The notes under the pieces: generated by a model
Database searches by the model: none
What the model was told of the DNA's origin: nothing
What the model saw: only the letters and a program-made list of their open reading frames with translations
Assembly: GCA_012845835.1 (NCBI GenBank)
Contig: JABAKD010000009.1
Span: forward strand, 9,672,785-9,736,784
Length of the DNA stretch: 64,000 nt
Direction: 5' to 3'
DNA from: Undaria pinnatifida
Lineage: Eukaryota; Sar; Phaeophyceae; Laminariales; Alariaceae
Shown here: piece by piece, positions 40,601 to 48,480 of the stretch
Layout of the letters: every line of letters starts with the position of its first letter
How positions within the stretch are numbered: the stretch's first letter is position 1
Translations under genes and position numbers: made by a program

Positions 40601-43600
40601 GGTATATCAACGTAAAAACTGCCAAAAAAATTAAGCCGACATTCCAGCGATATTGGGTTTTTAAGGAATCCCGAAACTCTTTTAAGACATTTTTTTTCTT
40701 TTTTTTCACGATTTTTTTCTGCTTTTTATTGTAGCACGCGCTTGGGCTGGACTGGGGAGTGGACCAGTGTTTTTGATACGACTCGCGGACCTTCCTTTGT
40801 ATTCTGCCGATCAGGATGTAAAAGCACCTATTATGTTGATTATGAGTATTTTCTACCAGATATATGGCTATTAGCCCATTTGGGCAGCAGGTCTAACGTT
40901 CTATCAACGAGGCTTGTTTCCCCTTTCCGCCTTCCCCCCCGTCCCCTCCTCACCCCTCCCCCCCCCCATCCCCTCTCCTCCTTGGCCTCATTCCTCCCTC
41001 CTTTACCGGCTCTCTGTCAAGGTATCGCTGAAGACTGGGCTGGATAACGCCCGCAGCAGGATCCAGCAAGCGTGCGTCGACATCATCCGCGGCAGCCGCG
41101 GGGGAGGCTACAGCTCCAGCCCCTACATGGCTCCCGGCGCGCAACAGCAGGCGAGGAAATTTTTCTCCTCCTTTTCTTTTTTTTCTCCTTCGTCCGTGTT
41201 TCTTTTGTTTTTTTTCTTTGTTGATCATGAGGGAAAACGCGCCTTTTTTCCATTTTTCTTGTTTTCAATATAAAGCTGAAGCGTGTTTGCGTTTTTTGTA
41301 ACAAACCTTTATATTTTTTCACTAGGATTATCCTCCGGCAGATGGGGAATATTTAGCTTAAGCCCACCACGCTTCCACGTTTTTTTTTTTTTTTTTTTTT
41401 CTTCATAAACTCGTTTCAAGGACGTCAGCTGTTTTTATACATGTCGCGTGGCAATTTAACTATTAATAAATTGTATTTGCAATCTGGCTAGTTTTCTGGC
41501 GTATCCTTCAGTTCCCGTGGTAGCGACAGCGCGAGTTGTCCCTACCGGCGGTCACCGTTACTACTCCAGCAGCGCAAAGCTGCCGTTTTATTCGGACGCG
41601 TGAGTGTGTCGACACGACTTGATCCCTGGCGGGTCAGATGCGGTGGAGATAGCCACCCAAAAAGCCATCCTTCCGGGTAGTGTGGGACGTGCACAATCTC
41701 ACCCACTAACAACACCCTCGACCACGAGATAATAGCCTTCCGCCGGACTTGGCCCAGTTACGGTCCACCGTGCGCTTGGGGCGTTGGTCCTAACATGTAC
41801 TGCATTTTTGTGTTTGTGCCTTTTTTTTGCACTAAAACATGACGTATTTTGTCCTCTTCAGTCGATGGCTTGGGGTTTTGGGGCATTGGGCTTGGGGTTA
41901 AGCTTGGGCCTGACCTGGGCCTGGGGCTGAGTGTGGTTGGTGCCGTCGTTTGTGCCGATGACGCTGCTGATTCGGAAACATCGATGGAGTAACGGTTGCG
42001 TTTTGTTGGGTCAGATGTCGGGTCGGGTCGGGTCGGGTTGAGTTGGGTTGGGTTGGGTTGGGTTGATTTGCAACCACCACCATCATAACCACAACAATGG
42101 CCACCAGCACCACCCTCACCACCACAACGGCTGTGCGTCTTGTATCCCCCATACGTCCACAGCAATCGGCGGCGCTATCCGACGCAATCCGACTGCTGCC
42201 GCTGTACAGCATGGCGCTGCAGAAGAACGTTGCGTTCAGGGGGGGGACCGATGTGCGCACCGACGAGAGGGCCAACGCGCAGTCCCAGCTGGCCAACATG
42301 CCGGTCAGCCATAGCCGGTGCTTCACGTACCCACGCATGTTCAGGTAAACAGAGTGCAATTGTGGGTTTCGGAGGGATTGGAGGGGTTGGAAGGCGTTTT
42401 TTATATGTTGGTGTGTTGGTTTGGTTGGGTTGGTTGGTGTGTTGGTCTGGTTGGTGGGCTTCAATTGTTGGGTTCGTTGGCTTGAATGGTTTAGTTGGTA
42501 GGTTCGTTGGTTGCAGGCAACAAGCAGGTGCTAGTGGTCTACCGCACTACTCATATCATAAGCAGGGATCTATCTTCCGCTCTTGAGCTCGGATCTGCTT
42601 GTACTCGAGGGATGACTCTCCCTCGCTTGAGCTTGGATCTTACTGTATATTTATCGTAAATATACACTATCTCCTCCCATTGAGTGCGCTCCCACTTTTG
42701 TCGCCCCCCCCCACACACACATCTCATCCCCGTCCCTGCCCCCCTTCCCCTTCCCGCCTCGGTGCTAAAACGACCGGAAAACACAGCTTGCACGACATGG
42801 CGGAGGATGTCGGAAGCCCGCTGGAGAACGGACACGATGACGAACACTCTTCAGCGGGAGGCACGGACGACATTAACCTGCCCGAAGTCGTTAACCTCTC
42901 GGTAGAAAGGCGAGATATGCTTTTAGTTGCTACTTTCGTCATGGGTTGCGGCGGCGGCGGCGGGGGGGGGGGGGGGGTTAACTCCGATGTTGCGGTGCCG
43001 TTGTTGCTTGTCGGGCTCATGCCTATCTATAACAGTATTAACATTATCCACATGAATGAACAGGTTGACAAGCGACGGAGTGTTCCTCCTGGAGAACAGC
43101 ATGGAGGTGTACTTGTGGGTTGGGAGGGCGGCCAGCCCCGCGGTGGTATCGGCTTTGTTCGGCGTTCCTTCCTTTGAGGGCATCGACGTCTCCACCGTGC
43201 AGCTCCAGGTGGGTCGGTGTTTGTGTTTGCGTTCTTCACAGTCACCCGTTTGTGACGTGAGAGGGGAAAGGCGTCGAGATAGGGGAATCATATCTTTTAT
43301 AGGGCAGTCATATCTTCAAAAAGTAGCATATCTGTAAAAATGCGCGGCCGGAGCATGACGCAGCCTGCAAATATGAATATCGACCATTGGATTGATGGAA
43401 CTCCCAGCGGACGACGCGTGCTACGGCAGAGGCGCACCATTTTTTTTCCGAGGTTCGTCGCTTCAGGAGCTTAAAACATGTCCTTCTTAACCCAAGAACT
43501 GATATGGAAAAGAATAAAACTGCTACCGGATAAAAAATCCCATGGCCTAGGTATACGACGAAAATCACGAGGAAAAAAAAACCCGGCGAATTTCGGACGA

Positions 43601-46600
43601 TTTTGGGTTAAGGAGCGCCTGCCGGTCACGAAACCGTTTCAGACGAAAATTGCTGCTTCTATAAATCGTCGCACGCGTCGGACGTGTATGAAGTAGTTTC
43701 ACAAAATAACTAATTTGACGATGATAGAGCGGGCCATACTAAGCAACGCCTGCTGGGGAGGCAGGGTGTCATAGATGGAAAGCGATAGGTAGAACCACGG
43801 CTACAGCGTTATTGTGATGTAACGGTATGCGTATACCTGGTGCAGTAGTATACCCGCATTTTTTACTACCGAATTTTGGCCACCCGCGCGAGTCGCTCTG
43901 TACCCCACTCCATGGCGGCGGTGCATACAGTGGGTACCCCGATTTGAGAGCGCCCAGGATAAGAGCATTCGGAACTTGAGAGTGGCACAATCGGCATGTC
44001 CCGCCTATACTAAAATGTGATACTTTTCCCACTACATAGAAGGGTAATGTGTAGTTGAGAGTGCTTGTTTCGGCTTGTCACGGGGCGTTCTCAAAATCAG
44101 GGCACCCACTGCATATCGCGACGGCACCAAGCGGCTCAAATGTAAAATGCTTAAGATCTCAATCTCGTACAGCAGTCACGTATGCGCTGCCGGAGTAGTA
44201 CCGGGGACGGCCGATAGGGACAGCTCACGCTATCACTACAGTGGGAACCGAAGGACACGCCAGAAAACCAGCTGGATTGCGAAGGCAATTGAGTTGAATC
44301 GACACACGACGTGTATGAAAATACGTGGAAGTCTGGTGAGCTTAAGCTTTATTTTTAAACATCCGCCGGAGGATGAAAAGTAGTTAAAGTATCCACTCGC
44401 CGAGCGACTCTGACCCGCTGAAATAATAGTTCCTAACAGTGAATCGCTTTGGACCCCCCCCCCCCCCCCCCCTCCCCCCCCCCCCGCTACCGCGATGCCA
44501 GCTTGATCACGTTTGGGCACCTTGCAATCTTAAACTTGAGCGTTTGGGCGCACGGGGCTGCGACCCTTGATTCCTGACCTGTTGTGTGTGTTTGTTCGGT
44601 CGGTAGAGGCTGGTCGGTCGGTAGGTCGTTCGGTGGGTCTACCGCAGTATGTTGGGCGAAAATAAAAAGGTTGTAACTTATTCACAAGAAGCCACCGTGA
44701 ACATCTCGCTTTTTAGGAAAATAACTACTTTGAAAGGCAGGGATATCGTGTGCAGCACATGGAGGCACCAGTGTTAATCGTCCCTCTCTTCGTTGGCAAC
44801 CCATGCGTGTCTTTTTTCTGTTCTGGATTGTTTTATCAGGAGGAAGGCAACGACCTTTGCCGGAGGGTAAACATCGTCATCGCGGCGTTGCGGCAGGAGC
44901 GGATGACGTACTTGAAGGTATATAGGTTGGAATATATGTATACTCTATTTCACTGCTATACCAGGTATACAGAAGAAACAGACAATGAAGGCTCCCGATA
45001 ATTATCAATTGTCGCATGGGTCGCTAAAAACACATTTGGGAACACGAGAGCTGGTATGTATAGTGCTGAATGGTATTATTGGATTCGTGCTGTTTTCCTG
45101 TCTAGTTTCAAGAGGTCTAGGGGCGGTTTGTTGTAATTTTGTTCATGTTGCAAAACAGGGATGCGATATTGCTCAAGTAGGTTTGCCTTACACTACGGTG
45201 ACTAATAAAATGAACATATGTACCAAACATGTCAGGAGACGGCCAGTCAAGGGAAAACGTCCAGCGGTCAAGGGCGTCAAACCAATATTTCCTCACTAAA
45301 ACCTAGTAATTTTACGTCAGTCAAGACAACTCATTGGAAAATCGCGATCTGTCAAGGGGTGGAAGTGCCGCCTCCCGATATCTTTGATACATACAGATAG
45401 GTGGTGAAATCTCATTAACTCGTATACTGTTTGAAGACACTCATTATTTCTTATGGTAGAGGGAGACGATAAAACATGGTTGGGAGGTTTTGAGGCTTGT
45501 AGGGATGTTTTTCCGTCGCACTTCGTACAGTACGCGACAGCACTTGACCCCTTCAGAGCCCCCAAAACCCCTCCCTATACTAGGTTCAAGTGATTTTGTC
45601 CCCGAAAACGGGTTTCTAGTTGTAAAGGCGTTAAACTCCAGCGCTTTTCACGGGTCGGATCAGTCCTCGCGGATCGCATCGGGTCGGGTTGACACGGCCC
45701 GACCCGTGATGTTTGAAAACCTCTTGACCCGATCCGACCCGACCCGTGAGATTTCGAACACCTCCCGACCCGAGCCGACTCGACCCGCGAGTTTTTTTTA
45801 TTACCGTCTGACCTCACCGGCGGGCCGCACCACGATCCGTGAACAGCCCTGCTTAACTCCTATTAATAGAGATGTGCATCGACGTTTTTGAGACAAATTG
45901 CTTAAAAAATTGCGGGCATACCTTTTTTAAGTGGTACCTGGTATATAAAAAGGTCATTTTTTTTTTTGGTAATTAGGAAACATTGCCTGAACTTGTAACT
46001 TTTGCACGAAACATGAGCATACTTTTTTTTACACTTGAGATAAGTATCGGACGCACCCTGCATCACGTATGCATTTTGCAGACTGGCCCAAAATTCCAGG
46101 GTGTGATGCGTTTCCCAATCTCCGTTGGATTGGCAAAAACGCCAAAATATAATTGAAACCGGTAAATGTCGCAATCTATAAAGCAAACCAACCCATGAGC
46201 AATTTGTCTTGAAAAAACAAATGGTAGGAAAATGTGTTTCTCACAATTTTTGTGGATGATTTTTCGTGGATTGGGTTGGCCTTGGAGTGTGATGTTCGAC
46301 GGTTTCAATACTAATACTAGTATATCTTGGCCGACTCAACTCCTGCCCAACCAAAAGTTGGGTGCTGCCAAACACGCTACTGTACTTTGTAACACTTTCT
46401 TGAGTGGTGCTGCGTACTGTGCAGCAGGCCATACGGTTGGTTGGTTCAGTTTCCGGCGGTCACCGTTGCTTCCATTTCTGAACGGTCACGTATATTTCAA
46501 TCGGTAATTGTCGCAATTCCTCCACTGCTGGGACAGTATTTAATGTTTGATATTTGTATTTCATGGGGCGATGCGTGTGTAAGGCGTGCTGCTGGTGTTT

Positions 46601-47095
46601 TCGTCTTGAAGCACCAGTCAGTGCGAGCAGCGCTGTGCTACGATACAAAATCGTTCAACAAGCGGCTGGTATGATCCGTTTTTTTTCGCGTTGCTGGCGG
46701 GAATTCTTACAGCCCAATTTGTGGCGTTGCGATTGTGTTGATGATGACGACGATCAGGAAATGAACGATGGCGATGGTGAGGGTACTGATGATGATGATG
46801 AGGATTATGCTTTTTTATACCTGGTACAGGCCAAAACGTGGAACCTCCCGACGCTATGTGGTCGTTTTGATCGCCCGTTCCCTCCCTCCCCCCCCCCCCG
46901 TAATTTTTTTTGCGTACCGGGATCTATTCCGATACACAGGTGACCGTGGTGGGCGAGGGCGACGGGCACGACGAACGGCGCTTCTTCTGGCACCTTGTGG
47001 AGGACAGGGCGTCCTTCTCCGGCGGTTCCATGAACTACGCCGAGTACATGCAGCACATTGACCGACAGAGCGTCGGGGGGATGGGTATGTCGTAG
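16537..47095 (+). CDS. SEC24: Sec24, COPII coat cargo-selection subunit (18 exons)
   Basis: Sec24 pairs with Sec23 in the inner COPII coat, binds cargo at ER exit sites and helps form ER-to-Golgi vesicles. Spliced exons: 16537-16680, 23374-23856, 25065-25362, 26090-26322, 30505-30597, 31274-31471, 32317-32475, 33232-33414, 34029-34241, 36791-36919, 37477-37728, 39436-39582, 41022-41150, 42163-42344, 42787-42909, 43064-43208, 44840-44917, 46940-47095. All phases agree, giving about 1114 residues, within the usual range for the family. Order: Pro/Gln/Gly-rich N-terminus (1 to about 350); zinc finger C422/C425/C444/C447; trunk (about 484-710); beta-sandwich (712-795); helical region (to about 985); gelsolin-like C-terminus. 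The start is the first ATG of exon 1. It lies directly after a CAG, so a 5' UTR intron could end there. Identification is from recognisable family motifs, not a database search. Sec23 is the related alternative, but the long Pro/Gln-rich N-terminus and the trunk motifs favour Sec24. Confidence 0.95.
17078..17190 (+). repeat. Dispersed repeat shared with 49300-49415
   Basis: TGTGACCACAGAGCT, CAATGAGGCATCAACACGGG and CTGGATGTAGATGGGTGG parallel 49300-49415. A shorter third relative is at 18995-19075. Confidence 0.65.
17390..18090. mobile_element. Fold-back element in SEC24 intron 1
   Basis: Inverted arms: GAAAACAGAAAACGAAACAG (17437 on) against its reverse complement near 18045-18070, GATGTTGAAACC-type strings, and GTCAAACCTTCGAGGC (17598 on) against GCCTCGAAGGTTTGAC (17889-17904). 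Arms of roughly 300 bp are separated by about 110 bp. Ends are approximate. Confidence 0.75.
18115..18330 (+). repeat. Dispersed repeat, copy 2 of 2
   Basis: Same orientation as 9160-9330: CGAAGGCACGTACCGTAGTG and CTGAGTTACGTCTAGG then GAGGGAGA. Adjacent to the fold-back element at 17390-18090. Confidence 0.7.
19107..19619. mobile_element. TIR element family C in SEC24 intron 1
   Basis: GGTCCCTCTATAGTGC at the left and GCACTATCGAGGGACC at the right are near-perfect inverted ends. A second inner inverted pair (GTCGGCAGGATTTCACGAC versus AAAGTCGTGCCGAC) lies at about 19168 and 19460. No coding sequence. Confidence 0.65.
19898..20070. mobile_element. TIR family C, small relative
   Basis: ATCCCTCCGTAGTGCGTGTG at the left and GATTTCACAGGCGCTATACC then GGCGCTACTCC at the right parallel the copy at 19107-19619. 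Confidence 0.45.
20340..20760. repeat. Block of short degenerate GTCAAGAACCGTGA repeats
   Basis: Repeated strings ATGTCAAGAACCGTGA, GTGACATTTCAGAATT and GACATTTCGGAATTAC, with inverted counterparts (CACGTTTATCAGGAATCC versus GATCAGGATTCCTGAC). AT-rich, no gene. Confidence 0.6.
20835..21201. mobile_element. MITE family A, copy in SEC24 intron 1
   Basis: Ends GACGAGTGCTACGACACAGA and TTTATCGTAGCACGCGTC. The core CCCATGGCCTAGGTA is at about 21053. Size is 367 bp, close to the copy at 12079. Confidence 0.8.
21890..22000 (-). repeat. Inverted copy of the flank of the AAC microsatellite
   Basis: GTTCTCACATTAACTCGC, CCGTGGTCACAGGACAGG and GAATACCCCAGGGAAAGA match, in reverse, the sequence at 10975-11070 that borders the AAC run. 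A dispersed repeat of unknown class; only the copy at 11 kb has the expanded AAC. Confidence 0.7.
22315..22824 (-). other. Unassigned 169-codon frame antisense in SEC24 intron 1
   Basis: Open minus-strand frame with a hydrophobic stretch ([20 protein letters not shown]). No family recognised and no splice or start context that decides. Chance openness is plausible at this length. Confidence 0.2.
23237..23305. repeat. (TCCC)n microsatellite
   Basis: About 17 TCCC units in the last part of SEC24 intron 1, about 70 bases before the exon 2 acceptor. It may serve as part of the pyrimidine tract. Confidence 0.95.
23374..23856 (+). CDS. SEC24: SEC24 exon 2
   Basis: 161 codons, phase 0 to 0. Acceptor ...CCCCGCAG and donor CAG|GTGGGT. 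It encodes a low-complexity Gln/Pro/Gly tract with QQQQYGG-type repeats, residues 49-209. Short CAG and GGC runs make length variation between strains likely. Confidence 0.8.
23955..24110 (-). mobile_element. LINE 3'-tail fragment, inverted, in SEC24 intron 2
   Basis: Reverse complement of the LINE 3' end (GAGCACCGTTCCTACTC, then the Asn-Glu-Arg-Pro region). Its C-run appears here as a G-run about 85-110 bases after the exon 2 donor. Confidence 0.7.
24205..24370 (+). repeat. Dispersed repeat shared with 80-220
   Basis: ACGACCATAGCCCCTCGCA, GTACGTCGGGTTGTCACG and TGCACCAAGCGCGAAGCGCC. Lies in SEC24 intron 2. Confidence 0.65.
25065..25362 (+). CDS. SEC24: SEC24 exon 3
   Basis: 298 nt, ending in phase 1 at GAG|GTGAGG. 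It continues the Gly/Pro/Met-rich disordered region ([10 protein letters not shown], then [16 protein letters not shown]). The acceptor is ...CCAACACAG after a very C-rich stretch. Confidence 0.8.
26090..26322 (+). CDS. SEC24: SEC24 exon 4
   Basis: 233 nt. The first two bases complete the codon split by exon 3. The exon ends with the conserved stretch leading into the core ([20 protein letters not shown]), typical of the segment before the Sec24 zinc finger. Donor CAG|GTGGGT. The acceptor GTGCTTAG has a poorer tract than its neighbours but is the only one that fits the phase. Confidence 0.85.
26340..26790. repeat. Degenerate ~70-bp tandem repeat in SEC24 intron 4
   Basis: Recurring CAACCCTTTTGCTACGGCG / TTATCCTGCTGTAA / TTGACTACTG strings in six or so poorly conserved units. 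Confidence 0.65.
27655..27750. repeat. (GGT)n microsatellite
   Basis: About 30 GGT units in SEC24 intron 4. It creates spurious Val, Trp and His/Thr frames. Confidence 0.97.
28268..28317. repeat. (CCCA)n microsatellite
   Basis: About 12 CCCA units after a degenerate CCAACCGCACACTC-type run, SEC24 intron 4. Confidence 0.95.
28515..29150. repeat. Two GGGTC/GACCC-rich degenerate repeat blocks
   Basis: Blocks at 28515-28715 and 28975-29150 alternate GACCCGACCCG with CGTGAGATTTTGAACACC-type spacers. The same motif recurs at 45648-45800 and as GGGTCGGGTC at 42010-42040. Confidence 0.8.
30040..30140. repeat. CTCGTACAGCAGTAGTG tandem repeat
   Basis: Five or so imperfect copies of GTACAGCAGTAGTGCTC in SEC24 intron 4. 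Confidence 0.8.
30505..30597 (+). CDS. SEC24: SEC24 exon 5
   Basis: 31 codons, phase 0. It carries the [13 protein letters not shown] and VVNFG strands that precede the zinc finger. Donor CAG|GTAAGC. Confidence 0.93.
31274..31471 (+). CDS. SEC24: SEC24 exon 6 (zinc finger)
   Basis: 66 codons, phase 0. It contains the complete Sec23/Sec24 zinc finger, CKQC...CNVC, with NPYV between the cysteine pairs and NDVPSSYQC after them. Donor ATG|GTGAGG. Confidence 0.96.
32317..32475 (+). CDS. SEC24: SEC24 exon 7 (trunk start)
   Basis: 53 codons, phase 0. It opens the vWA-like trunk domain with [20 protein letters not shown], a hallmark of Sec24. Donor ATG|GTGGGT. A GGT microsatellite lies about 115 bases into the following intron. 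Confidence 0.96.
32592..32664. repeat. (GGT)n microsatellite
   Basis: About 24 GGT units in SEC24 intron 7, about 115 bases after the donor. Confidence 0.97.
33232..33414 (+). CDS. SEC24: SEC24 exon 8 (trunk)
   Basis: 61 codons, phase 0. Trunk segment with [15 protein letters not shown] and the LLVNLSESR strand. Donor AAT|GTGGGT lacks the usual AG before the cut but keeps frame with exon 9. Confidence 0.94.
34029..34241 (+). CDS. SEC24: SEC24 exon 9 (trunk)
   Basis: 71 codons, phase 0. It contains [20 protein letters not shown] and the [15 protein letters not shown] / GTDREH segment typical of Sec24. The acceptor tract is an A/C-rich stretch (ACACAAAACACAC) instead of a normal pyrimidine tract. 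Donor CAG|GTGAGG. Confidence 0.94.
34783..36608 (+). mobile_element. LINE (non-LTR retrotransposon) fragment in SEC24 intron 9
   Basis: Decayed reverse transcriptase, readable with frame changes: a segment near 34783 (DVQKA-like), the catalytic LLFADD box at 35087-35101, the EYPRKWRV strand, and thumb-like segments. It matches the copy at 60490-61760. Stops and shifts mean it is dead. A separate TIR element (35543-36344) interrupts it. Confidence 0.8.
35543..36344. mobile_element. 802-bp terminal-inverted-repeat element nested in the LINE
   Basis: Left end ATTAACGAGGAACTTGCC (35545 on) and its reverse complement at 36321-36342 give TIRs of at least 22 bp. GGGCCC flanks both sides (35537-35542 and 36345-36350), a 6-bp target duplication. 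Removing the element restores alignment to the intact LINE copy at 60850-60900. The interior at about 35700-36120 is GC-rich and unlike its AT-rich ends. No transposase is visible. Confidence 0.85.
36791..36919 (+). CDS. SEC24: SEC24 exon 10 (trunk end)
   Basis: 43 codons, phase 0. The segment [20 protein letters not shown] closes the trunk. Donor CCG|GTGAGG. Confidence 0.94.
37218..37345 (+). mobile_element. LINE 3'-tail fragment in SEC24 intron 10
   Basis: Matches the LINE 3' end at 39005-39115 and 61650-61760, including AGGAACGGTGCTCCGTCTC and AGCAACAAATGAG. It is followed by a C-rich stretch up to exon 11. Confidence 0.75.
37477..37728 (+). CDS. SEC24: SEC24 exon 11 (beta-sandwich)
   Basis: 84 codons, phase 0. 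Beta-barrel segment with [20 protein letters not shown] and TDLLALPN. Donor CAG|GTGAGG. Confidence 0.94.
37838..37890 (+). mobile_element. LINE reverse-transcriptase scrap in SEC24 intron 11
   Basis: Short piece reading GATGATTTCGTGGGGATATC, then AGAAATACCCGAAGGA, matching the segment around the FADD box of the copy at 35097-35130. Confidence 0.5.
38541..39115 (+). mobile_element. LINE 3' portion in SEC24 intron 11
   Basis: C-terminal region of the LINE ORF ([27 protein letters not shown], then [20 protein letters not shown]) and the 3' tail ending AACAAATGAGTACACC before a C-rich run. A small internal duplication of GGGATTTTGTGTAGGGGACC occurs at about 38670-38705. It is in the same orientation as SEC24. 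Confidence 0.8.
39436..39582 (+). CDS. SEC24: SEC24 exon 12
   Basis: 49 codons, phase 0. [20 protein letters not shown] spans the end of the beta-sandwich and leads into the helical domain. Donor GAG|GTACGG. A partial duplicate of this acceptor and the first codons lies about 150 bases upstream, near 39274. Confidence 0.93.
39594..39760. mobile_element. TIR family C fragment in SEC24 intron 12
   Basis: Begins GGTCCCTCTATAGTGCCGGT only about 10 bases after the exon 12 donor. It continues with TAGTGCCGGCTGCCCGCTAC and GAAATCGCTTGGCAC. Confidence 0.6.
39968..40210. mobile_element. MITE family A, partial inverted copy in SEC24 intron 12
   Basis: GACGCGTACTACAATAGAGG at the left and GCTCCTCAACCCCCAAAATC inside. 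The core is degraded to CCTAGGGCAATGG and there is no right TIR. Confidence 0.5.
41022..41150 (+). CDS. SEC24: SEC24 exon 13 (GC donor)
   Basis: 43 codons, phase 0. Helical-domain segment [20 protein letters not shown]. The frame joins exon 14 only if the intron begins with GC: CAG|GCGAGG, one base from the GTGAGG donor used elsewhere in this gene. The alternative GT at 41196-41197 (TCC|GTGTTT) would add a Phe/Ser-rich insert. Confidence 0.88.
41325..41575 (-). mobile_element. SINE-like family B, long copy in SEC24 intron 13
   Basis: Contains the CCTCCGGCAGATGGGG end, then an internal T-run of about 21, then a 5' portion shared with 44190-44330 and 6846-6990 (GTAGCGACAGCGCGAGTTGT, CCGTTACTACTCC). 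Confidence 0.65.
42163..42344 (+). CDS. SEC24: SEC24 exon 14
   Basis: 182 nt, starting phase 0 and ending phase 2 at CAG|GTAAAC. It holds [20 protein letters not shown], the conserved helical-domain motif, followed by the segment ending FTYPRMF. Confidence 0.93.
42787..42909 (+). CDS. SEC24: SEC24 exon 15 (GC donor)
   Basis: 123 nt, entering at phase 2 and leaving at phase 2. It encodes a Glu/Asp-rich loop and the [10 protein letters not shown] strand. Only the GC donor AAG|GCGAGA gives the conserved continuation into exon 16. The upstream GT (TCG|GTAGAA) puts exon 16 out of frame. Confidence 0.87.
43064..43208 (+). CDS. SEC24: SEC24 exon 16 (gelsolin-like)
   Basis: 145 nt. Begins the gelsolin-like domain with [17 protein letters not shown]. 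Donor CAG|GTGGGT, ending phase 0. Confidence 0.93.
43413..43679. mobile_element. MITE family A, shorter copy in SEC24 intron 16
   Basis: Ends GACGCGTGCTACGGCAGAGG and GTCGCACGCGTC, core CCCATGGCCTAGGTA at about 43539. About 267 bp, with an internal deletion relative to 12079 and 20835. Confidence 0.8.
44190..44385 (+). mobile_element. SINE-like family B, long copy in SEC24 intron 16
   Basis: Sense-oriented copy: GTAGTACCGGGGACGGCCGA ... ACGTGGAAGTCTGGTGAGCT ... CCGCCGGAGGATGAAAAG. No convincing pol III box was seen, so SINE is a working label. Confidence 0.65.
44840..44917 (+). CDS. SEC24: SEC24 exon 17
   Basis: 26 codons, phase 0: [14 protein letters not shown] helix of the gelsolin-like domain. 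Donor AAG|GTATAT. Confidence 0.88.
45648..45800. repeat. GACCCGACCCG repeat block, SEC24 intron 17
   Basis: Same motif set as 28515-29150, including CGTGAGATTTCGAACACCTC. Adjacent to an inverted scrap of MITE family A (45545-45640). Confidence 0.8.
46940..47095 (+). CDS. SEC24: SEC24 exon 18 (stop)
   Basis: 51 codons plus TAG at 47093-47095. It contains [20 protein letters not shown] and [11 protein letters not shown], the expected Sec24 C-terminus. Acceptor ...GATACACAG. Confidence 0.94.
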   Translation: MTVVGEGDGHDERRFFWHLVEDRASFSGGSMNYAEYMQHIDRQSVGGMGMS

Positions 47096-48480
47096 TTAGC
47101 GCTGTCGTGGCCGTCCGCCGCCGCCGCCGCCGCTGTTGCTGCTGCAGCATTAGTAGCAGCAGCGGCGGCAGCACGGGGAGGAGAGGGAGGAGGAGGAGAA
47201 GCAGTAGCAGCAGCAGCAGTAGCAGCAGGAAGATAAGAGGGAGCAGCAGTAGCAACAGGAAGATAAGAGGCAGCAGCAGTAGCAGCATAGCAAAGCAGCA
47301 GCAGGAAAAGTAGCAGCAGCGGCGGCAATATCAGCTGCAGCAGCGGTAGCACCACGGGCGGCAGCGGGAGTGGGATGGAGTTATCTTTTGAGATTCGTGG
47401 AAGGGCGGAGCGTTGGGGCGCGAGATCGAAGATGCGTGAGGGCGTTGTGGGCCGCTGCCTCTCGGAGGGGGGTATGGCTTGGGGAGGGGAGACAAGCTTG
47501 GTTGTGTTTTTTTTTTTCGTCGGCGGCTGTTGGAGGAGTCGTAAGAACGGCGATCGAACGGCTGGAAAGCGTATGCTTACGTTGCTGTAGCTGCTGCTAC
47601 TGCTACTGCTGCCGTGCATTCTTTGCAGTGTTTATCTTTGCCTTGGGACCAGGGTGTGGAGTGAAAGCGATTGCGAAAGCAGCCACGCTCAGCAACCGGC
47701 GGCCTCGTGATACCCCCCCAAGCCCACCCCTTTACGACGTACCGCCGCCGCGGCTTGTATTCGTTGTAGATCTCGATCTTGCGGCCCCGACTGAGCTGGT
47801 GGTGGTGGTGGTCGAGTTGTTGCCTGTCTTTTGCACAGGGGTCAGGTTGTTGGAGGCGGGTGGACGTCGCCAGTTGTCGGGGGTGCACGCACAGCAACGC
47901 CACGTTTTCTTACCACAGACCACCTGTCGGTGTATTTTGACGGGGGGCGGGGGCGGGGCGTGGGGGGCTGGGACGGGGAGGGGGGGGGGGGCTGTGAGTG
48001 GCGTCGCTTTTTTGTTTTTGTTCTTTTTTTTGGTGCCGATGGAAAAGAAAGATGGCAGTCTGTTGTTGGTATTGTTGTTGGTAAGGAGATGCTTCAAGTC
48101 TATCTTGGTCACGCCCGTTTTGTAGCTTGAGGGCGTGCTGTACGTGAGCTTTTTTTGTCGTCAGGCAGGTTAGCTGATGCTGCTGATGCTGCTGATGCGA
48201 GAAAAGCGTGCGGAATTGGATCGGCAAGTGTGGTGATTTGCTGCGGGAGGAGAACGAGCGAAGGAGCACTGGAAGCGGTTGATTTATTTCGGATACCCCC
48301 CCCCCCCCGCCCCCTGCTACTATTATACGAGTGTGGTGATTTTGCGGGAGGGAGGGTGTGTGGTGTGTCGGCTTTTGTCGAACGCACGAACTACGTAAGC
48401 ATGGTCGTACTTGAGACACAATTCAGACCCTCTCGCTCTTGTTATCGATCCATGCATCGATCCAACCACACATGAATGCC
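47096..48480 (+). other. SEC24 3' flank with GCA/GCC repeats
   Basis: Starts directly after the stop codon. 47115-47370 is rich in GCC, GCA and AGCAGCAGC units. Several long frames on both strands (for example plus 47370-48125) follow from this low complexity and look like chance. The 3' UTR and poly(A) site of SEC24 should lie here but no signal is decisive. Confidence 0.5.

Noticed and set aside
47370-48125. 251-codon plus-strand frame after SEC24
   Set aside because: Low-complexity GCA/GCC/GTG-rich 3' flank, with similar openness on the other strand. Chance or UTR is more likely.
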